Program-made: the position numbers and the translations under genes
Notes under the pieces: generated by a model
The model's database searches: none
What the model was told of the DNA's origin: nothing
The model's input: the letters and a program-made list of their open reading frames with translations, nothing else
Source: 79-D21 sp022839995
GTDB taxonomy: Bacteria; Synergistota; Synergistia; Synergistales; 79-D21
Reading direction: 5' to 3'
NCBI GenBank assembly: GCA_022839995.1
Contig: JALHIN010000020.1
Coordinates: 1 to 34,376, forward strand
DNA: 34,376 bases
Shown here: positions 23,180-31,460 of the stretch, one piece after another
Numbering within the stretch: the stretch's first letter is position 1
Layout of the letters: each line of letters begins with the position of its first letter

Positions 23180-24570
23180 AAAGCCCCAGGCTTCGCGCCC
23201 ATACCCTGGCTGCCGTCGCGGTCGCCGTTTTTCTCCTTCTCCTGCCTTTGCGCCTGGATGCTTCTTCCCGGCTGGTCCGAATCGGGTTGGAAACGGGGGT
23301 TCTTTCCGGAAGAATCGATGCCTCGGCTCCCATCCGCGTTTCTGACGCACGGGGCAGCTTTTTTGTCGCCGGAACCGCGGTAACCGTAGAATCGGTCGCC
23401 GGACGGCTCCTTGTCAACGGGAAACAGGTTTCAATTCCTGCCGACTTTGACAGCTCGCAGGGATTCCTCCGGTGGAACGGGAAACCCTATCGGGGAAGTC
23501 TGAGGCTCGTTCCCCACAGGAACGGCTTTTCGGTCATCAACGTCCTCGACGTGGAATCCTATCTTAGAGGTGTTCTCAAGATAGAGGTCAACCCCGATTG
23601 GCCGATGGAGGCCCTCAAGGCCCAGGCTGTCATTGCCCGCACGTATGCCCTGCGCCAGGCGGGCCGCCACGGGGCTGAGGGATTCGACCTCTGCACGACC
23701 ACCCATTGCCAGGCGTACAGGGGAATGGCAGCGGAAAACCCCAAGCTCGACCGGGCCATTGCAGAAACCCGCGGGATCGTCGTGGTTTACGGTTCGGCCC
23801 TTGCCCAGACCTATTACTTCGCGGACGGCGCCGGCTGGACGGCCGACGTCTCAAGCGTTTGGGGCGGAGGAACCCCCTACCTGACCTGCCGGCCCGAACC
23901 CATTTCCTACGAAACGCCCCATTCACGCTGGAGGGCCTCCCTGACCCAAGAAGCTCTCCAGAAAATCATGAATGCTCTCAAGCAGCCGGTGGGATCCATC
24001 CTGGAAATCCGGGCACTTCAAAGGGATCCCGGGAACCGGGTCACGCTCCTCGAGGTGAAGGGCACCTCCGGAAGTACGACCGTCAAGGGGCACTCTTTCA
24101 GGATGGCGGCAGGAAGCAACCTGATCCGGAGCACGCTTTTCGACGTTGCCCCTGCTTTCGGCGCCAGTTCTTCGACCGACCCGGCCCCGAAGCGCCCGGC
24201 AGAGACGAAAAGCCCGACAGAGTCCCAAGAGGAAGACCCTCTCATCGTCCTGACTCGCCAGGGAGCGTTCACCAGCGATGAATTGATGGACATGCTCCTG
24301 CACCCGGAGAAAAAAAGCGATTATCTCAGGAAGGCGCTTTCGAAAGAGGAAAAGGGAGTTGCGATCTCTCTTCCAGCTCCCGTCCAGCCGGCCTCTCCCA
24401 CCCGGTTTTCAGGGACAGTCCCTCCGGCCTTCGAGTTTCAAGGGAAGGGCTGGGGACACGGAGTCGGCCTCTCCCAATGGGGGGCCAAGGCCCTTGCCGA
24501 AAGCGGATGGAGCTTCGAAGCCATTCTGGGGCACTATTTCCCGGGGACCGCGCTTCGGGCGATCCCCTAA
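23176..24570 (+). CDS. SpoIID/LytB-domain cell-wall protein with internal insertion
   Basis: A 464-aa exported protein. A signal peptide or anchor occupies residues 1-29. The SpoIID core is present: VLDVESYLRGVLKIEVNPDW followed by EALKAQAVIARTYAL, with E137 aligning with the catalytic Glu of the SpoIID lytic transglycosylase; it ends with GKGWGHGVGLSQWGAKALAESG and GHYFPGT. Between the core and this C-terminal motif (about 329-417) is a Pro/Ser/Glu-rich insertion not usual in the family. GTG 23176 is chosen over GTG 23167 because GAGGTGG (23164-23170) is 5 nt upstream of it and overlaps the other. It probably trims glycan strands in the periplasm; no sporulation genes are near. Confidence 0.88.
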   Translation: MKSPRLRAHTLAAVAVAVFLLLLPLRLDASSRLVRIGLETGVLSGRIDASAPIRVSDARGSFFVAGTAVTVESVAGRLLVNGKQVSIPADFDSSQGFLRWNGKPYRGSLRLVPHRNGFSVINVLDVESYLRGVLKIEVNPDWPMEALKAQAVIARTYALRQAGRHGAEGFDLCTTTHCQAYRGMAAENPKLDRAIAETRGIVVVYGSALAQTYYFADGAGWTADVSSVWGGGTPYLTCRPEPISYETPHSRWRASLTQEALQKIMNALKQPVGSILEIRALQRDPGNRVTLLEVKGTSGSTTVKGHSFRMAAGSNLIRSTLFDVAPAFGASSSTDPAPKRPAETKSPTESQEEDPLIVLTRQGAFTSDELMDMLLHPEKKSDYLRKALSKEEKGVAISLPAPVQPASPTRFSGTVPPAFEFQGKGWGHGVGLSQWGAKALAESGWSFEAILGHYFPGTALRAIP

Positions 24571-24592
24571 CTAAGCGAAAACGGGCAAGCGC

Positions 24593-25669
24593 ATGAAAAC
24601 AAGCCTCCAGAAAAGGATGCCCAAGGACATCCAGCCCGACCTGCTTAAAACCGATTCCTACGATTACGACCTCCCCCCGGGTCAAATCGCCCAAATGCCG
24701 GCGGATCCGCGGGATTCTTCCCGTCTCCTTGTCCTGGATCGTTCGACGGGCTGCCTGCAGCACAGGATATTCCGAGAACTCCCCGAACTCCTCCGCTCGA
24801 ACGACCTGCTCGTGTTGAACGACGCCCGGGTGATCCCTGCCCGGCTTCTCGGGCGGAAAATGGGCGGGTCGGCACGGTGCGAAATTTTCCTTTTGAGACC
24901 GGCTCACCCCGACTGGACAGAGTGGGAAGCCTTGGTCAAGCCGGGAAGGAAGCTTCCACCCGGAACGGCGGTCTTGCTGGATACAGAAACGGTCGTCAGG
25001 GTCGAGGAAAGGCTTCCCGAGGGCTTGCGCCGGATCCGCTTTCCCGGGGACCTCGACGTCCACGAACTGATCGAAAAGGCGGGGCTGGTCCCCCTCCCTC
25101 CTTACATCCAGAACGAAGCGATCGACCCGGAGCGGTACCAGACGGTTTACGCCAGCCGGGAAGGCGCCGTGGCTGCCCCCACAGCGGGCCTTCACTTCAC
25201 TGAAAGCCTTCTGCAGAACATCCGCTCGCTGGGAGTCGAGATCCGGAACCTAACCCTTCACGTGGGAATCGGCACCTTCCGTCCGGTCAAAGAAGCGGAT
25301 ATCCGAAACCATCCCATGCACGAGGAATTTTTCGAAATCCCGGAGGAAACCGCCTGCAGCGTGAACGACGCGCTGCGAAACGGAAGGCGGATCGTGGCAG
25401 TCGGAACGACCGTGGTGAGGGCGCTGGAGGCTTCTTCACAAACGGGAGCGTGCCTACCCGGCCTCAACCGGACAAAGCTGTTCATCTATCCTGGCTACCG
25501 TTTCAAGGCGATCGGCGCCCTCATCACGAACTTTCACCTGCCGCGCAGCAGTCTCCTCATGCTGGTGAGCGCGTTCGCCGGGCATGAACCCATCATGAAA
25601 GCCTACCGAACGGCGGTCCGGGAAAAATACCGCTTTTTTTCTTTTGGGGACGCCATGTTCATCGAATAG
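24593..25669 (+). CDS. queA: S-adenosylmethionine:tRNA ribosyltransferase-isomerase
   Basis: A 358-aa enzyme that transfers and isomerises the ribosyl part of SAM onto preQ1-modified tRNA to make epoxyqueuosine. Family motifs: YDYDLPPGQIAQ followed by RDSSRLLVLDR, LVLNDARVIPARLLG, APTAGLHFT, LHVGIGTFRPV, and FHLPRSSLLMLVSAFAG. The N-terminus is about 15-20 residues longer than usual before the first family motif. ATG 24593 and ATG 24620 are both possible, and neither has a convincing ribosome binding site. No tgt or other queuosine gene is in view. Confidence 0.94.
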   Translation: MKTSLQKRMPKDIQPDLLKTDSYDYDLPPGQIAQMPADPRDSSRLLVLDRSTGCLQHRIFRELPELLRSNDLLVLNDARVIPARLLGRKMGGSARCEIFLLRPAHPDWTEWEALVKPGRKLPPGTAVLLDTETVVRVEERLPEGLRRIRFPGDLDVHELIEKAGLVPLPPYIQNEAIDPERYQTVYASREGAVAAPTAGLHFTESLLQNIRSLGVEIRNLTLHVGIGTFRPVKEADIRNHPMHEEFFEIPEETACSVNDALRNGRRIVAVGTTVVRALEASSQTGACLPGLNRTKLFIYPGYRFKAIGALITNFHLPRSSLLMLVSAFAGHEPIMKAYRTAVREKYRFFSFGDAMFIE

Positions 25670-25696
25670 ATTTCGGTGTTCTGCCCCCCGATTTTC

Positions 25697-25725
25697 TCAA
25701 CAAAATGGCAGGGTTGGAGTATATT
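25697..25725 (+). promoter_or_regulatory. Probable promoter of the AmmeMemoRadiSam genes
   Basis: TCAACA (25697-25702, 4/6 to consensus), a 17-bp spacer, then TATATT (25720-25725, 5/6). Transcription would start near 25732, leaving a leader of only about 20 nt, half of it a run of G. Confidence 0.45.
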
Positions 25726-25737
25726 GATGGGGAGAGA

Positions 25738-25747
25738 GGGGGGGGGG
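25738..25747 (+). repeat. 10-G homopolymer in the ribosome-binding region
   Basis: Ten consecutive G (25738-25747) end 4 nt before ATG 25752 and act as the only Shine-Dalgarno-like sequence for this gene. Such a tract can change length by slippage, which would alter spacing to the start codon. Confidence 0.85.
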
Positions 25748-25751
25748 AACC

Positions 25752-27089
25752 ATGTGGCTTTGGGGTTGTCTGGCTCCACATCCGCCCATCATCGTCCCGG
25801 CCGTTGGACAGGGGAGGGAGCGTGAAGCATCGAAAACCCTCCTGGGGATGAACACGCTGGCGGAAAAGGTGAAAAACGAAAGGCCCGATCTGCTCCTCAT
25901 CCTGAGTCCTCACGCTCCGTTCGGAAACGGGCTGATGTTTGTCGATGCGGAAACATTCGAGGGAGGGCTCCGAAAATTCGGTGTTCCGCATCCTTTCTTC
26001 ACGGCACCGGGAAATCACGAAGCCCTCCAGGAACTATGCGATTTCCTCGCGGATTCAATTCCACACAGCGTGTGGAGGACCACGAAGTTTGACCTCGATC
26101 ATGCCTCAGTCGTTCCACTGACCTGGCTGCACGAATCCTGGGGGCAGCTGCCGCCGCTAGTCCTTGCGAACCCGATCGGCCTTGAACCTGAATCCGCCTA
26201 CGAGCTGGGGAAAAAGCTTTCCCGTTTCAAGGATCCTCGATGCTGGGCACTGCTGGCAAGTGGAGACCTGTCTCACCGAGTCTGCCCAGGGGCTCCCGCT
26301 GGATACCATCCGGACGGGCGGCGCTTCGACGAGGTCGTCATGAAAGCACTGGGCAAAAGCGACGCTTCCCCGATCCTGGATCTCGATCCGGGTTTTATCG
26401 ACCGGGCTGGAGAATGCGGCCTCAGGTCTGTCCTGGCCTTGCTCGGCCTCGCGGGAAACGGGCCGATCGAAGTCCTGTCCTACGAAGCCCCGTTCGGCGT
26501 CGGGTACGGAACCGCATACTGGAAAGGGACGGGAAAAAAATCCCCGTCTTCCCGGCTGAGCCTGCCGCTCCTAGCAAGGGAGGCGATCCGCTTTTTCCTT
26601 GAGACGGGAAAACGGCTGCCCGTGGAACAGGCAAGAAAAATCGTTCCCGACCCCTGGGAAGAGAAAAAAGCCTGCTTCGTTTCCCTGAAGGAAAGGCGGG
26701 ATGGTTCGCTTCGGGGCTGCATCGGCACGCTCGAACCCACTTGCCCCTCACTCTGCGAAGAAACAATCCGGAACGCCATCGCAAGCGCCACCCAGGATCC
26801 TCGCTTCGAGCCCGTCAGCCTGCCGGAATTGCAGGATCTGGCCATTTCGATCGATGTGCTGGATCGCCCGGAGCCGGTTTCCGGACGGGAATCGCTCGAT
26901 CCAAAGCGGTTTGGCGTGATCGTCGAAAAAGGAAACCGCCGCGGCGTGCTCCTGCCTGACCTGGAAGGGGTAGACACCGTCGAGGAGCAGCTTGCCATCG
27001 CCAGCCGGAAAGCAGGCCTTTCCGGACCTGAAGGAGCCAACCTCTGGCGATTTTCGGTCGAGCGGATTCGGGAGAATGAAGAAGAATGA
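25752..27089 (+). CDS. Fused class III dioxygenase-like (Memo-like) and AMMECR1 protein
   Basis: A 445-aa two-domain cytoplasmic protein. Residues 1-260 form a LigB/Memo-like fold with candidate metal or active-site histidines H10 (LAPHPP), H54 (LSPHAPF), H117 (DLDHASVVPL) and D172/H175 (ASGDLSHR). Residues about 270-445 are AMMECR1, with the invariant LRGCIGTLEP (320-329) and FEPVSLPELQDLAISIDVL. Together with the radical SAM gene that follows (ATGA overlap) this makes the AmmeMemoRadiSam trio, here in two genes. The biochemical role of the system is, to my knowledge, not settled. ATG 25752 follows the poly-G tract. Confidence 0.88.
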   Translation: MWLWGCLAPHPPIIVPAVGQGREREASKTLLGMNTLAEKVKNERPDLLLILSPHAPFGNGLMFVDAETFEGGLRKFGVPHPFFTAPGNHEALQELCDFLADSIPHSVWRTTKFDLDHASVVPLTWLHESWGQLPPLVLANPIGLEPESAYELGKKLSRFKDPRCWALLASGDLSHRVCPGAPAGYHPDGRRFDEVVMKALGKSDASPILDLDPGFIDRAGECGLRSVLALLGLAGNGPIEVLSYEAPFGVGYGTAYWKGTGKKSPSSRLSLPLLAREAIRFFLETGKRLPVEQARKIVPDPWEEKKACFVSLKERRDGSLRGCIGTLEPTCPSLCEETIRNAIASATQDPRFEPVSLPELQDLAISIDVLDRPEPVSGRESLDPKRFGVIVEKGNRRGVLLPDLEGVDTVEEQLAIASRKAGLSGPEGANLWRFSVERIRENEEE

Positions 27090-28102
27090 GCCGGGCCGAG
27101 GAAGGGATTACCCCCGCACTCTGGTGGAATCGTGAAGACGGCGCCATCCGCTGCACCCTTTGTCCGCACCGGTGCCTGATCCAACCGGGTCAGAAAGGAT
27201 TTTGCGGGGTCCGGCAGGCCTCTGCGGACGGAGAATTCCTCTTCGCCCTGAACGCCGGTTTAGCCGCCAGCCTCCACCTGGACCCCGTCGAAAAGAAACC
27301 GCTTTTCCACTGGTACCCGGGCAGCCGTATCCTATCCATTGGAACGGTTGGCTGCAATCTTGCATGCCCCTTCTGCCAGAACTGGGAACTGGCCCGTTGG
27401 AACCCGGAGGTCGGACTGACGGGAGTCACTCCGCAGGACCTCCTGAAATCCGCCAGGGAATCGGGAAGCAGGGGGGTGGCCTTCACCTACAACGAACCGC
27501 TCGTCTGGTACGAATTCCTGATCGAAGCCTCAAGGCTCCTTCGCAAGGAGGGATTCGACGTCGTTCTGGTAACGAACGGCACCATCAATCCCGAGCCCCT
27601 TGGGGAACTCCTGCCTTTCATTTCCGCAGCGAACGTGGATCTCAAGGCCTTTACGGAAACGGCCTACCGTAAGCTGGGCGGATTTCTCCAACCCGTCCTT
27701 GAGACGATCCGCTCCCTGAAAAAGGCAAGAGTTCATGTGGAACTCACGCACCTGCTCGTTCCGGGGATCAACCTCGAAAGGCCCTCCTTTGAAGCAATGG
27801 TCGACTGGATACGGGAGCTGGACGAAACGATCCCTCTCCACATTTCCCGGTATTTCCCGCGGTGGAAGTGGACCGAACCCGCAACCTCGCCGGCGGTCAT
27901 GGAAGAGTTCAGGCAGACCGCGGCCGCCAGGCTTCCGTACGTTTACACGGGAAACGTGCCCGACCTCGGCATCACCCGTTGCAGGAAATGCGGACGTGAC
28001 ATCGTGGTACGCAATGGATATAATGTTGTGCAGCTTGAATTAGATCCATTCGGAAAGTGCCGGTTCTGTGGACAGGAGAACGGATTCGTCGTTCGCCGTT
28101 AA
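27086..28102 (+). CDS. AmmeMemoRadiSam-system radical SAM enzyme
   Basis: A 338-aa radical SAM protein. The cluster motif is C90-x3-C94-x2-C97 in GCNLACPFCQNW. An N-terminal cysteine set (C23, C26, C30, C40 in CTLCPHRC and GFCGVR) and a C-terminal pair of CxxC motifs (C299/C302 and C325/C328) probably bind zinc or a second cluster. ITYNEP-like FTYNEPLVWYEF and HISRYFPRWK match this branch, which is often mislabelled as pyruvate formate-lyase activating enzyme. It overlaps the AMMECR1 fusion gene by 4 bp and is probably co-translated. Substrate unknown. Confidence 0.92.
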   Translation: MSRAEEGITPALWWNREDGAIRCTLCPHRCLIQPGQKGFCGVRQASADGEFLFALNAGLAASLHLDPVEKKPLFHWYPGSRILSIGTVGCNLACPFCQNWELARWNPEVGLTGVTPQDLLKSARESGSRGVAFTYNEPLVWYEFLIEASRLLRKEGFDVVLVTNGTINPEPLGELLPFISAANVDLKAFTETAYRKLGGFLQPVLETIRSLKKARVHVELTHLLVPGINLERPSFEAMVDWIRELDETIPLHISRYFPRWKWTEPATSPAVMEEFRQTAAARLPYVYTGNVPDLGITRCRKCGRDIVVRNGYNVVQLELDPFGKCRFCGQENGFVVRR

Positions 28103-28126
28103 GATTCCAGAGTCGCAACAAACTGC

Positions 28127-28137
28127 GGAAGGAGGGG
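28127..28137 (+). promoter_or_regulatory. Ribosome binding site deciding the hutH TTG start
   Basis: GGAAGGAGGGG ends 5 nt before TTG 28143 (7 nt from the GGAGG core). The frame is open back to an ATG at 28068, but that lies inside the radical SAM gene, without a comparable site. Confidence 0.7.
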
Positions 28138-28142
28138 CTGAT

Positions 28143-29675
28143 TTGGACGGAAAAGTGATCGCGCTGAACGGACACTCCCTTGCACTCGAAGACGTCGTCA
28201 AGGTTGCGAGGGAAGGATATGGAGTCGCCCTCGATCCCGCAGCGGTAACCTTCGTCGAGAGGGGAGGGCGCATCGTCAGGGAATGGGCCAGGGATGGGAA
28301 GGTGATCTACGGGATCACGACAGGTTTCGGCGACCTGGCTTCGGTCTCGATTCCACCCGATCAAAGCGAATTGCTGCAAAAAAACCTCCTCCTGAGCCAT
28401 GCCTGCGGTGTCGGAGAACCTTTGCCGGAAGACGCAGTGCGGGCCATCATGCTGCTGCGGATCAACACCCTGACCCGAGGCTTCTCCGGCATCAGCCTCG
28501 AAACCCTGTCTCAACTCGTCAATTACCTCAATCTGGGAATCCACCCGGTGATTCCCAGCCAGGGATCCGTGGGAGCCAGCGGAGATCTCTGCCCTCTATC
28601 CCACCTTGCGATCACGCTGCTCGGTGAAGGCGAGGTGTTCTACGGGGGCCGCAGGATGCCTACGGCCAAGGCACTCCAGGAAACGGGCCTGAAGCCTGTT
28701 TCCCTGAAGCCCAAGGAAGGGCTGGCCCTGAACAACGGAACCGCCTTCATGGCGGGACTCGCAGCCTTGTCTGTCTACGATGCCACGCTGCTGCTCAAGG
28801 TTGCCGATATCGCCGCCGCGCTTTCCCTCGAAGCCCTCCACGGGGTTCCCTACGCTTTCGACCCAAGGACCCACGAGCTTCGGCCACACACGGGGCAGAA
28901 ACTGGTGGCGGAGAATATCAGGACCTTGATCGACAAAAGCGAGATCATCGACCGATACAAAGGCGACCGAGTCCAGGACGCCTACTCCCTCCGCTGCGTT
29001 CCCCAGGTTCACGGAGCCAGCCGCGACGCGCTTGAATTCGTCCGTGGAAAGATCGACCTTGAGATCAACTCCGTGACCGACAACCCGATCATTTTCCCGA
29101 CTGACGGAATCGCCATCAGCGGAGGTAACTTCCATGGGCAGCCCATTGCGCTGGCCATGGACTTTTTCGGAATCGCCGTTGCAGAACTGGCGGACATTTC
29201 GGAAAGAAGGGTTGCCCGGCTCGTGGATCACAAGCTTTCGGGGCTGCCGCCGTTCCTCGTTCCCGAAAGCGGTCTCAACAGCGGGTTCATGATCCCTCAG
29301 TACACCTGCGCTGCTCTTGTTTCCGAGAACAAGGTCCTGGCTCATCCGGCCTCCGTGGATTCGATCACCACTTCGGCCTGCCAGGAAGACCACGTTTCGA
29401 TGGGAGCTCATGCGGCCCGGAAGGCAAGGACGATCCTGGAAAACACGTTCAATGTGCTTGCGATCGAAATCCTGACGGCAGCCCAGGGAATTGACTTCAG
29501 CCTGCCCCTCAAACCGGGGAACGGGACCGCTGCCGCATACGCGGCGGTTCGCGAGGCGGTTCCTTTCTACGAAAAGGACGCGTTCATGGAACCGCTGATC
29601 CGCGAGGTTCACCGGATCACGCGTTCCGGGAAAATCGTGAAGGAAGTCGAAGCCGCGGTCGGCCGACTGAACTGA
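28143..29675 (+). CDS. hutH: Histidine ammonia-lyase
   Basis: A 510-aa MIO-dependent lyase that converts histidine to urocanate and ammonia. The self-forming cofactor triad is A145-S146-G147 in GSVGASGDLCPLSH; the catalytic Tyr is in VIYGITTGFGDLAS (Y56). The selectivity region NLLLSHACGVGEP has the Ser-His typical of histidine rather than tyrosine or phenylalanine lyases. HGNFHG-type SGGNFHGQP, SVTDNP and TTSACQEDHVSMG are also conserved. TTG 28143 gives the standard length and N-terminus. The liv transporter follows 22 bp later, and a urocanate hydratase-like gene lies after that, supporting a histidine-degradation operon. Confidence 0.92.
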   Translation: MDGKVIALNGHSLALEDVVKVAREGYGVALDPAAVTFVERGGRIVREWARDGKVIYGITTGFGDLASVSIPPDQSELLQKNLLLSHACGVGEPLPEDAVRAIMLLRINTLTRGFSGISLETLSQLVNYLNLGIHPVIPSQGSVGASGDLCPLSHLAITLLGEGEVFYGGRRMPTAKALQETGLKPVSLKPKEGLALNNGTAFMAGLAALSVYDATLLLKVADIAAALSLEALHGVPYAFDPRTHELRPHTGQKLVAENIRTLIDKSEIIDRYKGDRVQDAYSLRCVPQVHGASRDALEFVRGKIDLEINSVTDNPIIFPTDGIAISGGNFHGQPIALAMDFFGIAVAELADISERRVARLVDHKLSGLPPFLVPESGLNSGFMIPQYTCAALVSENKVLAHPASVDSITTSACQEDHVSMGAHAARKARTILENTFNVLAIEILTAAQGIDFSLPLKPGNGTAAAYAAVREAVPFYEKDAFMEPLIREVHRITRSGKIVKEVEAAVGRLN

Positions 29676-29697
29676 AACGCAAGGGAAGGCGATCGCC

Positions 29698-30564
29698 ATG
29701 CAGCTTTTCGTTGAACAAATGCTGAACGGCCTGGCCATCGGCGCGATCTACGCCCTGATCACTCTGGGGCTGGCGCTGGTGTACGGGATCCTCCGGATCC
29801 TGCACGTGGCTCACGCGGCCATCTATACCGTCGGGGCCTACGTCGGGCTTGCCATCTTCTCCGCGACCCACAGCATGCTCCTGTCGGCCGCAGGAGCCAT
29901 GGTTTTCTGTGCAGGCTTGGGATTCCTGATCGAGCGTCTTGTCTACTTCCCGCTCTTGAAATACCCCCCCTACGTCCCCCTCATCGGGAGCATCGCCTGC
30001 CTCCTTGCCATCGAGGAGATCTGCCGCCTTGCAGCGGGCCCCTACATCCTCTCGTTTCCGGCCCAGTTGCCCTTCCCGAGCTTCAAGGTGGGCGGGATTG
30101 TGATCTCCTCGACCTTGACCGCGGTTTACTGCATCAGCGCAGGAGTCCTGCTCTTGCTCTGGTTCATCACGACACGCACCGAGCTCGGTTTGGCCATGCG
30201 GGCAACCTCGCAAGACATGGCGATTGCGAGTGCAATGGGAATCAACAGTCACCGCATCATCTCCCTGACCTTCATGATCGGGTCGGCGGTGGCCGCGATC
30301 GCGGGTATCCTCGTGGGCATCTATTACAACCAGGTCTACCCTTCCATGGGAGCGGTCCCCGCCTACAAAACCCTGGCCCTGATCGTCGTAGGGGGGCTCG
30401 GATCGGTTCCGGGGGCAGTCCTTGCCTCGATTCTCCTCGGCGTCGGAGAGACCCTGTTGATCGGCTACGCAGGCATCCCCCTGCCCAGGGACGCTTTGGC
30501 CTTCATCGCCATGATCGCCGTTCTTCTCTGGCGACCGCAGGGGCTTCTCGGCGGACGCGGGTAG
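29698..30564 (+). CDS. livH: Branched-chain-type amino acid ABC transporter permease, LivH
   Basis: A 288-aa inner-membrane permease with about eight hydrophobic segments. The N-terminus LNGLAIGAIYALITLGLALVYGILRILHVAHA is diagnostic for LivH, as is TRTELGLAMRATSQDMAIASAMGI, the cytoplasmic loop that contacts the ATPase. It pairs with LivM to form the channel. ATG 29698 has AGGGAAGG upstream. The position after hutH suggests histidine among the substrates, although the family carries leucine, isoleucine, valine and others. Confidence 0.93.
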   Translation: MQLFVEQMLNGLAIGAIYALITLGLALVYGILRILHVAHAAIYTVGAYVGLAIFSATHSMLLSAAGAMVFCAGLGFLIERLVYFPLLKYPPYVPLIGSIACLLAIEEICRLAAGPYILSFPAQLPFPSFKVGGIVISSTLTAVYCISAGVLLLLWFITTRTELGLAMRATSQDMAIASAMGINSHRIISLTFMIGSAVAAIAGILVGIYYNQVYPSMGAVPAYKTLALIVVGGLGSVPGAVLASILLGVGETLLIGYAGIPLPRDALAFIAMIAVLLWRPQGLLGGRG

Positions 30565-30578
30565 GGGAGGGATCTGTC

Positions 30579-31460
30579 ATGAGCGAGTATTCGATCACCA
30601 TCGGAACCCTGATCGCCATCCAAGCCATCGTCGCATGCGGCTTGAACGTTATCGTCGGCTACGCGGGGCAAATCTCCCTGGGCCATGCCGCCTTTTTTGG
30701 AATCGGCGCCTACGCTTCGGCCCTGCTGACAACCGCAGGCGGGCTTTCCTTCTGGTCAGCGCTGCCGATCGTCCTGGGAATCACAGGACTCATCGGGCTG
30801 TTCCTGGGACTGCCCAGCCTCCGCCTGAGAGAGGACTTTCTGGCAATAACCACCATCGGGATCAACTTCATCGTCGTTTCCATTTTTCAATACGTCCCCT
30901 TCTTCGGCGGAGCCCTTGGGATCGGGGGAATCCCGAGAATCGTCCTTTTCGGTGAAAGGCTCAGGGGCGTTTCGTTCTTCTTCCTGACCGGAGGCTTCCT
31001 CTCCATCACGCTGCTGATCTGCTGGCTCTTCACCCGAAGCTGGTCCGGCCTTGCCTGTTTCGCCCTCAGGGAGGACGAAACCGCAGCTTCCAGCATGGGA
31101 GTCTCCCCGGTACGGTTCAAGCTGACCGCGTTTATCCTGGGAACGGCAATTGCTGGTCTCGGCGGGGCCCTGTACGCCCATTTCATGCGTTTCATCAGCG
31201 CCACCGATTTTGGTTTCCCCATGTCCGTCATGATCCTGTCCATGATTGTCCTTGGAGGCATGGGAACCCTCTGGGGCCCCGTCCTCGGCGCACTCGTCCT
31301 GGGCATCCTTCCGGAGCTGTTCAGGCCCCTGACGGATTACCGGATGTTTCTTTACGCGGCTCTCCTGCTGCTGATGATCCGTTTCCAGCCCGGCGGGCTA
31401 CTGGGGGAGAACAGCCTGGCCAGACGAACCTTTTCAAGGCTGAAGGGAGGGAAATCCTGA
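30579..31460 (+). CDS. livM: Branched-chain-type amino acid ABC transporter permease, LivM
   Basis: A 293-aa permease with about eight to nine hydrophobic segments. NVIVGYAGQISLGHAAFFGIGAYASA and LREDFLAITTIG are LivM signatures; LREDETAASSMGVSPVRFKLTAFILG is the ATPase-contact loop. ATG 30579 lies 14 bp after livH with GGGGAGGG upstream. The stop codon overlaps the livG start by one base. Confidence 0.93.
   Translation: MSEYSITIGTLIAIQAIVACGLNVIVGYAGQISLGHAAFFGIGAYASALLTTAGGLSFWSALPIVLGITGLIGLFLGLPSLRLREDFLAITTIGINFIVVSIFQYVPFFGGALGIGGIPRIVLFGERLRGVSFFFLTGGFLSITLLICWLFTRSWSGLACFALREDETAASSMGVSPVRFKLTAFILGTAIAGLGGALYAHFMRFISATDFGFPMSVMILSMIVLGGMGTLWGPVLGALVLGILPELFRPLTDYRMFLYAALLLLMIRFQPGGLLGENSLARRTFSRLKGGKS

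Noticed and set aside
28596..29738. Minus-strand open frame of 380 aa opposite hutH
   Set aside because: Antisense shadow of a conserved enzyme; no domain recognised.
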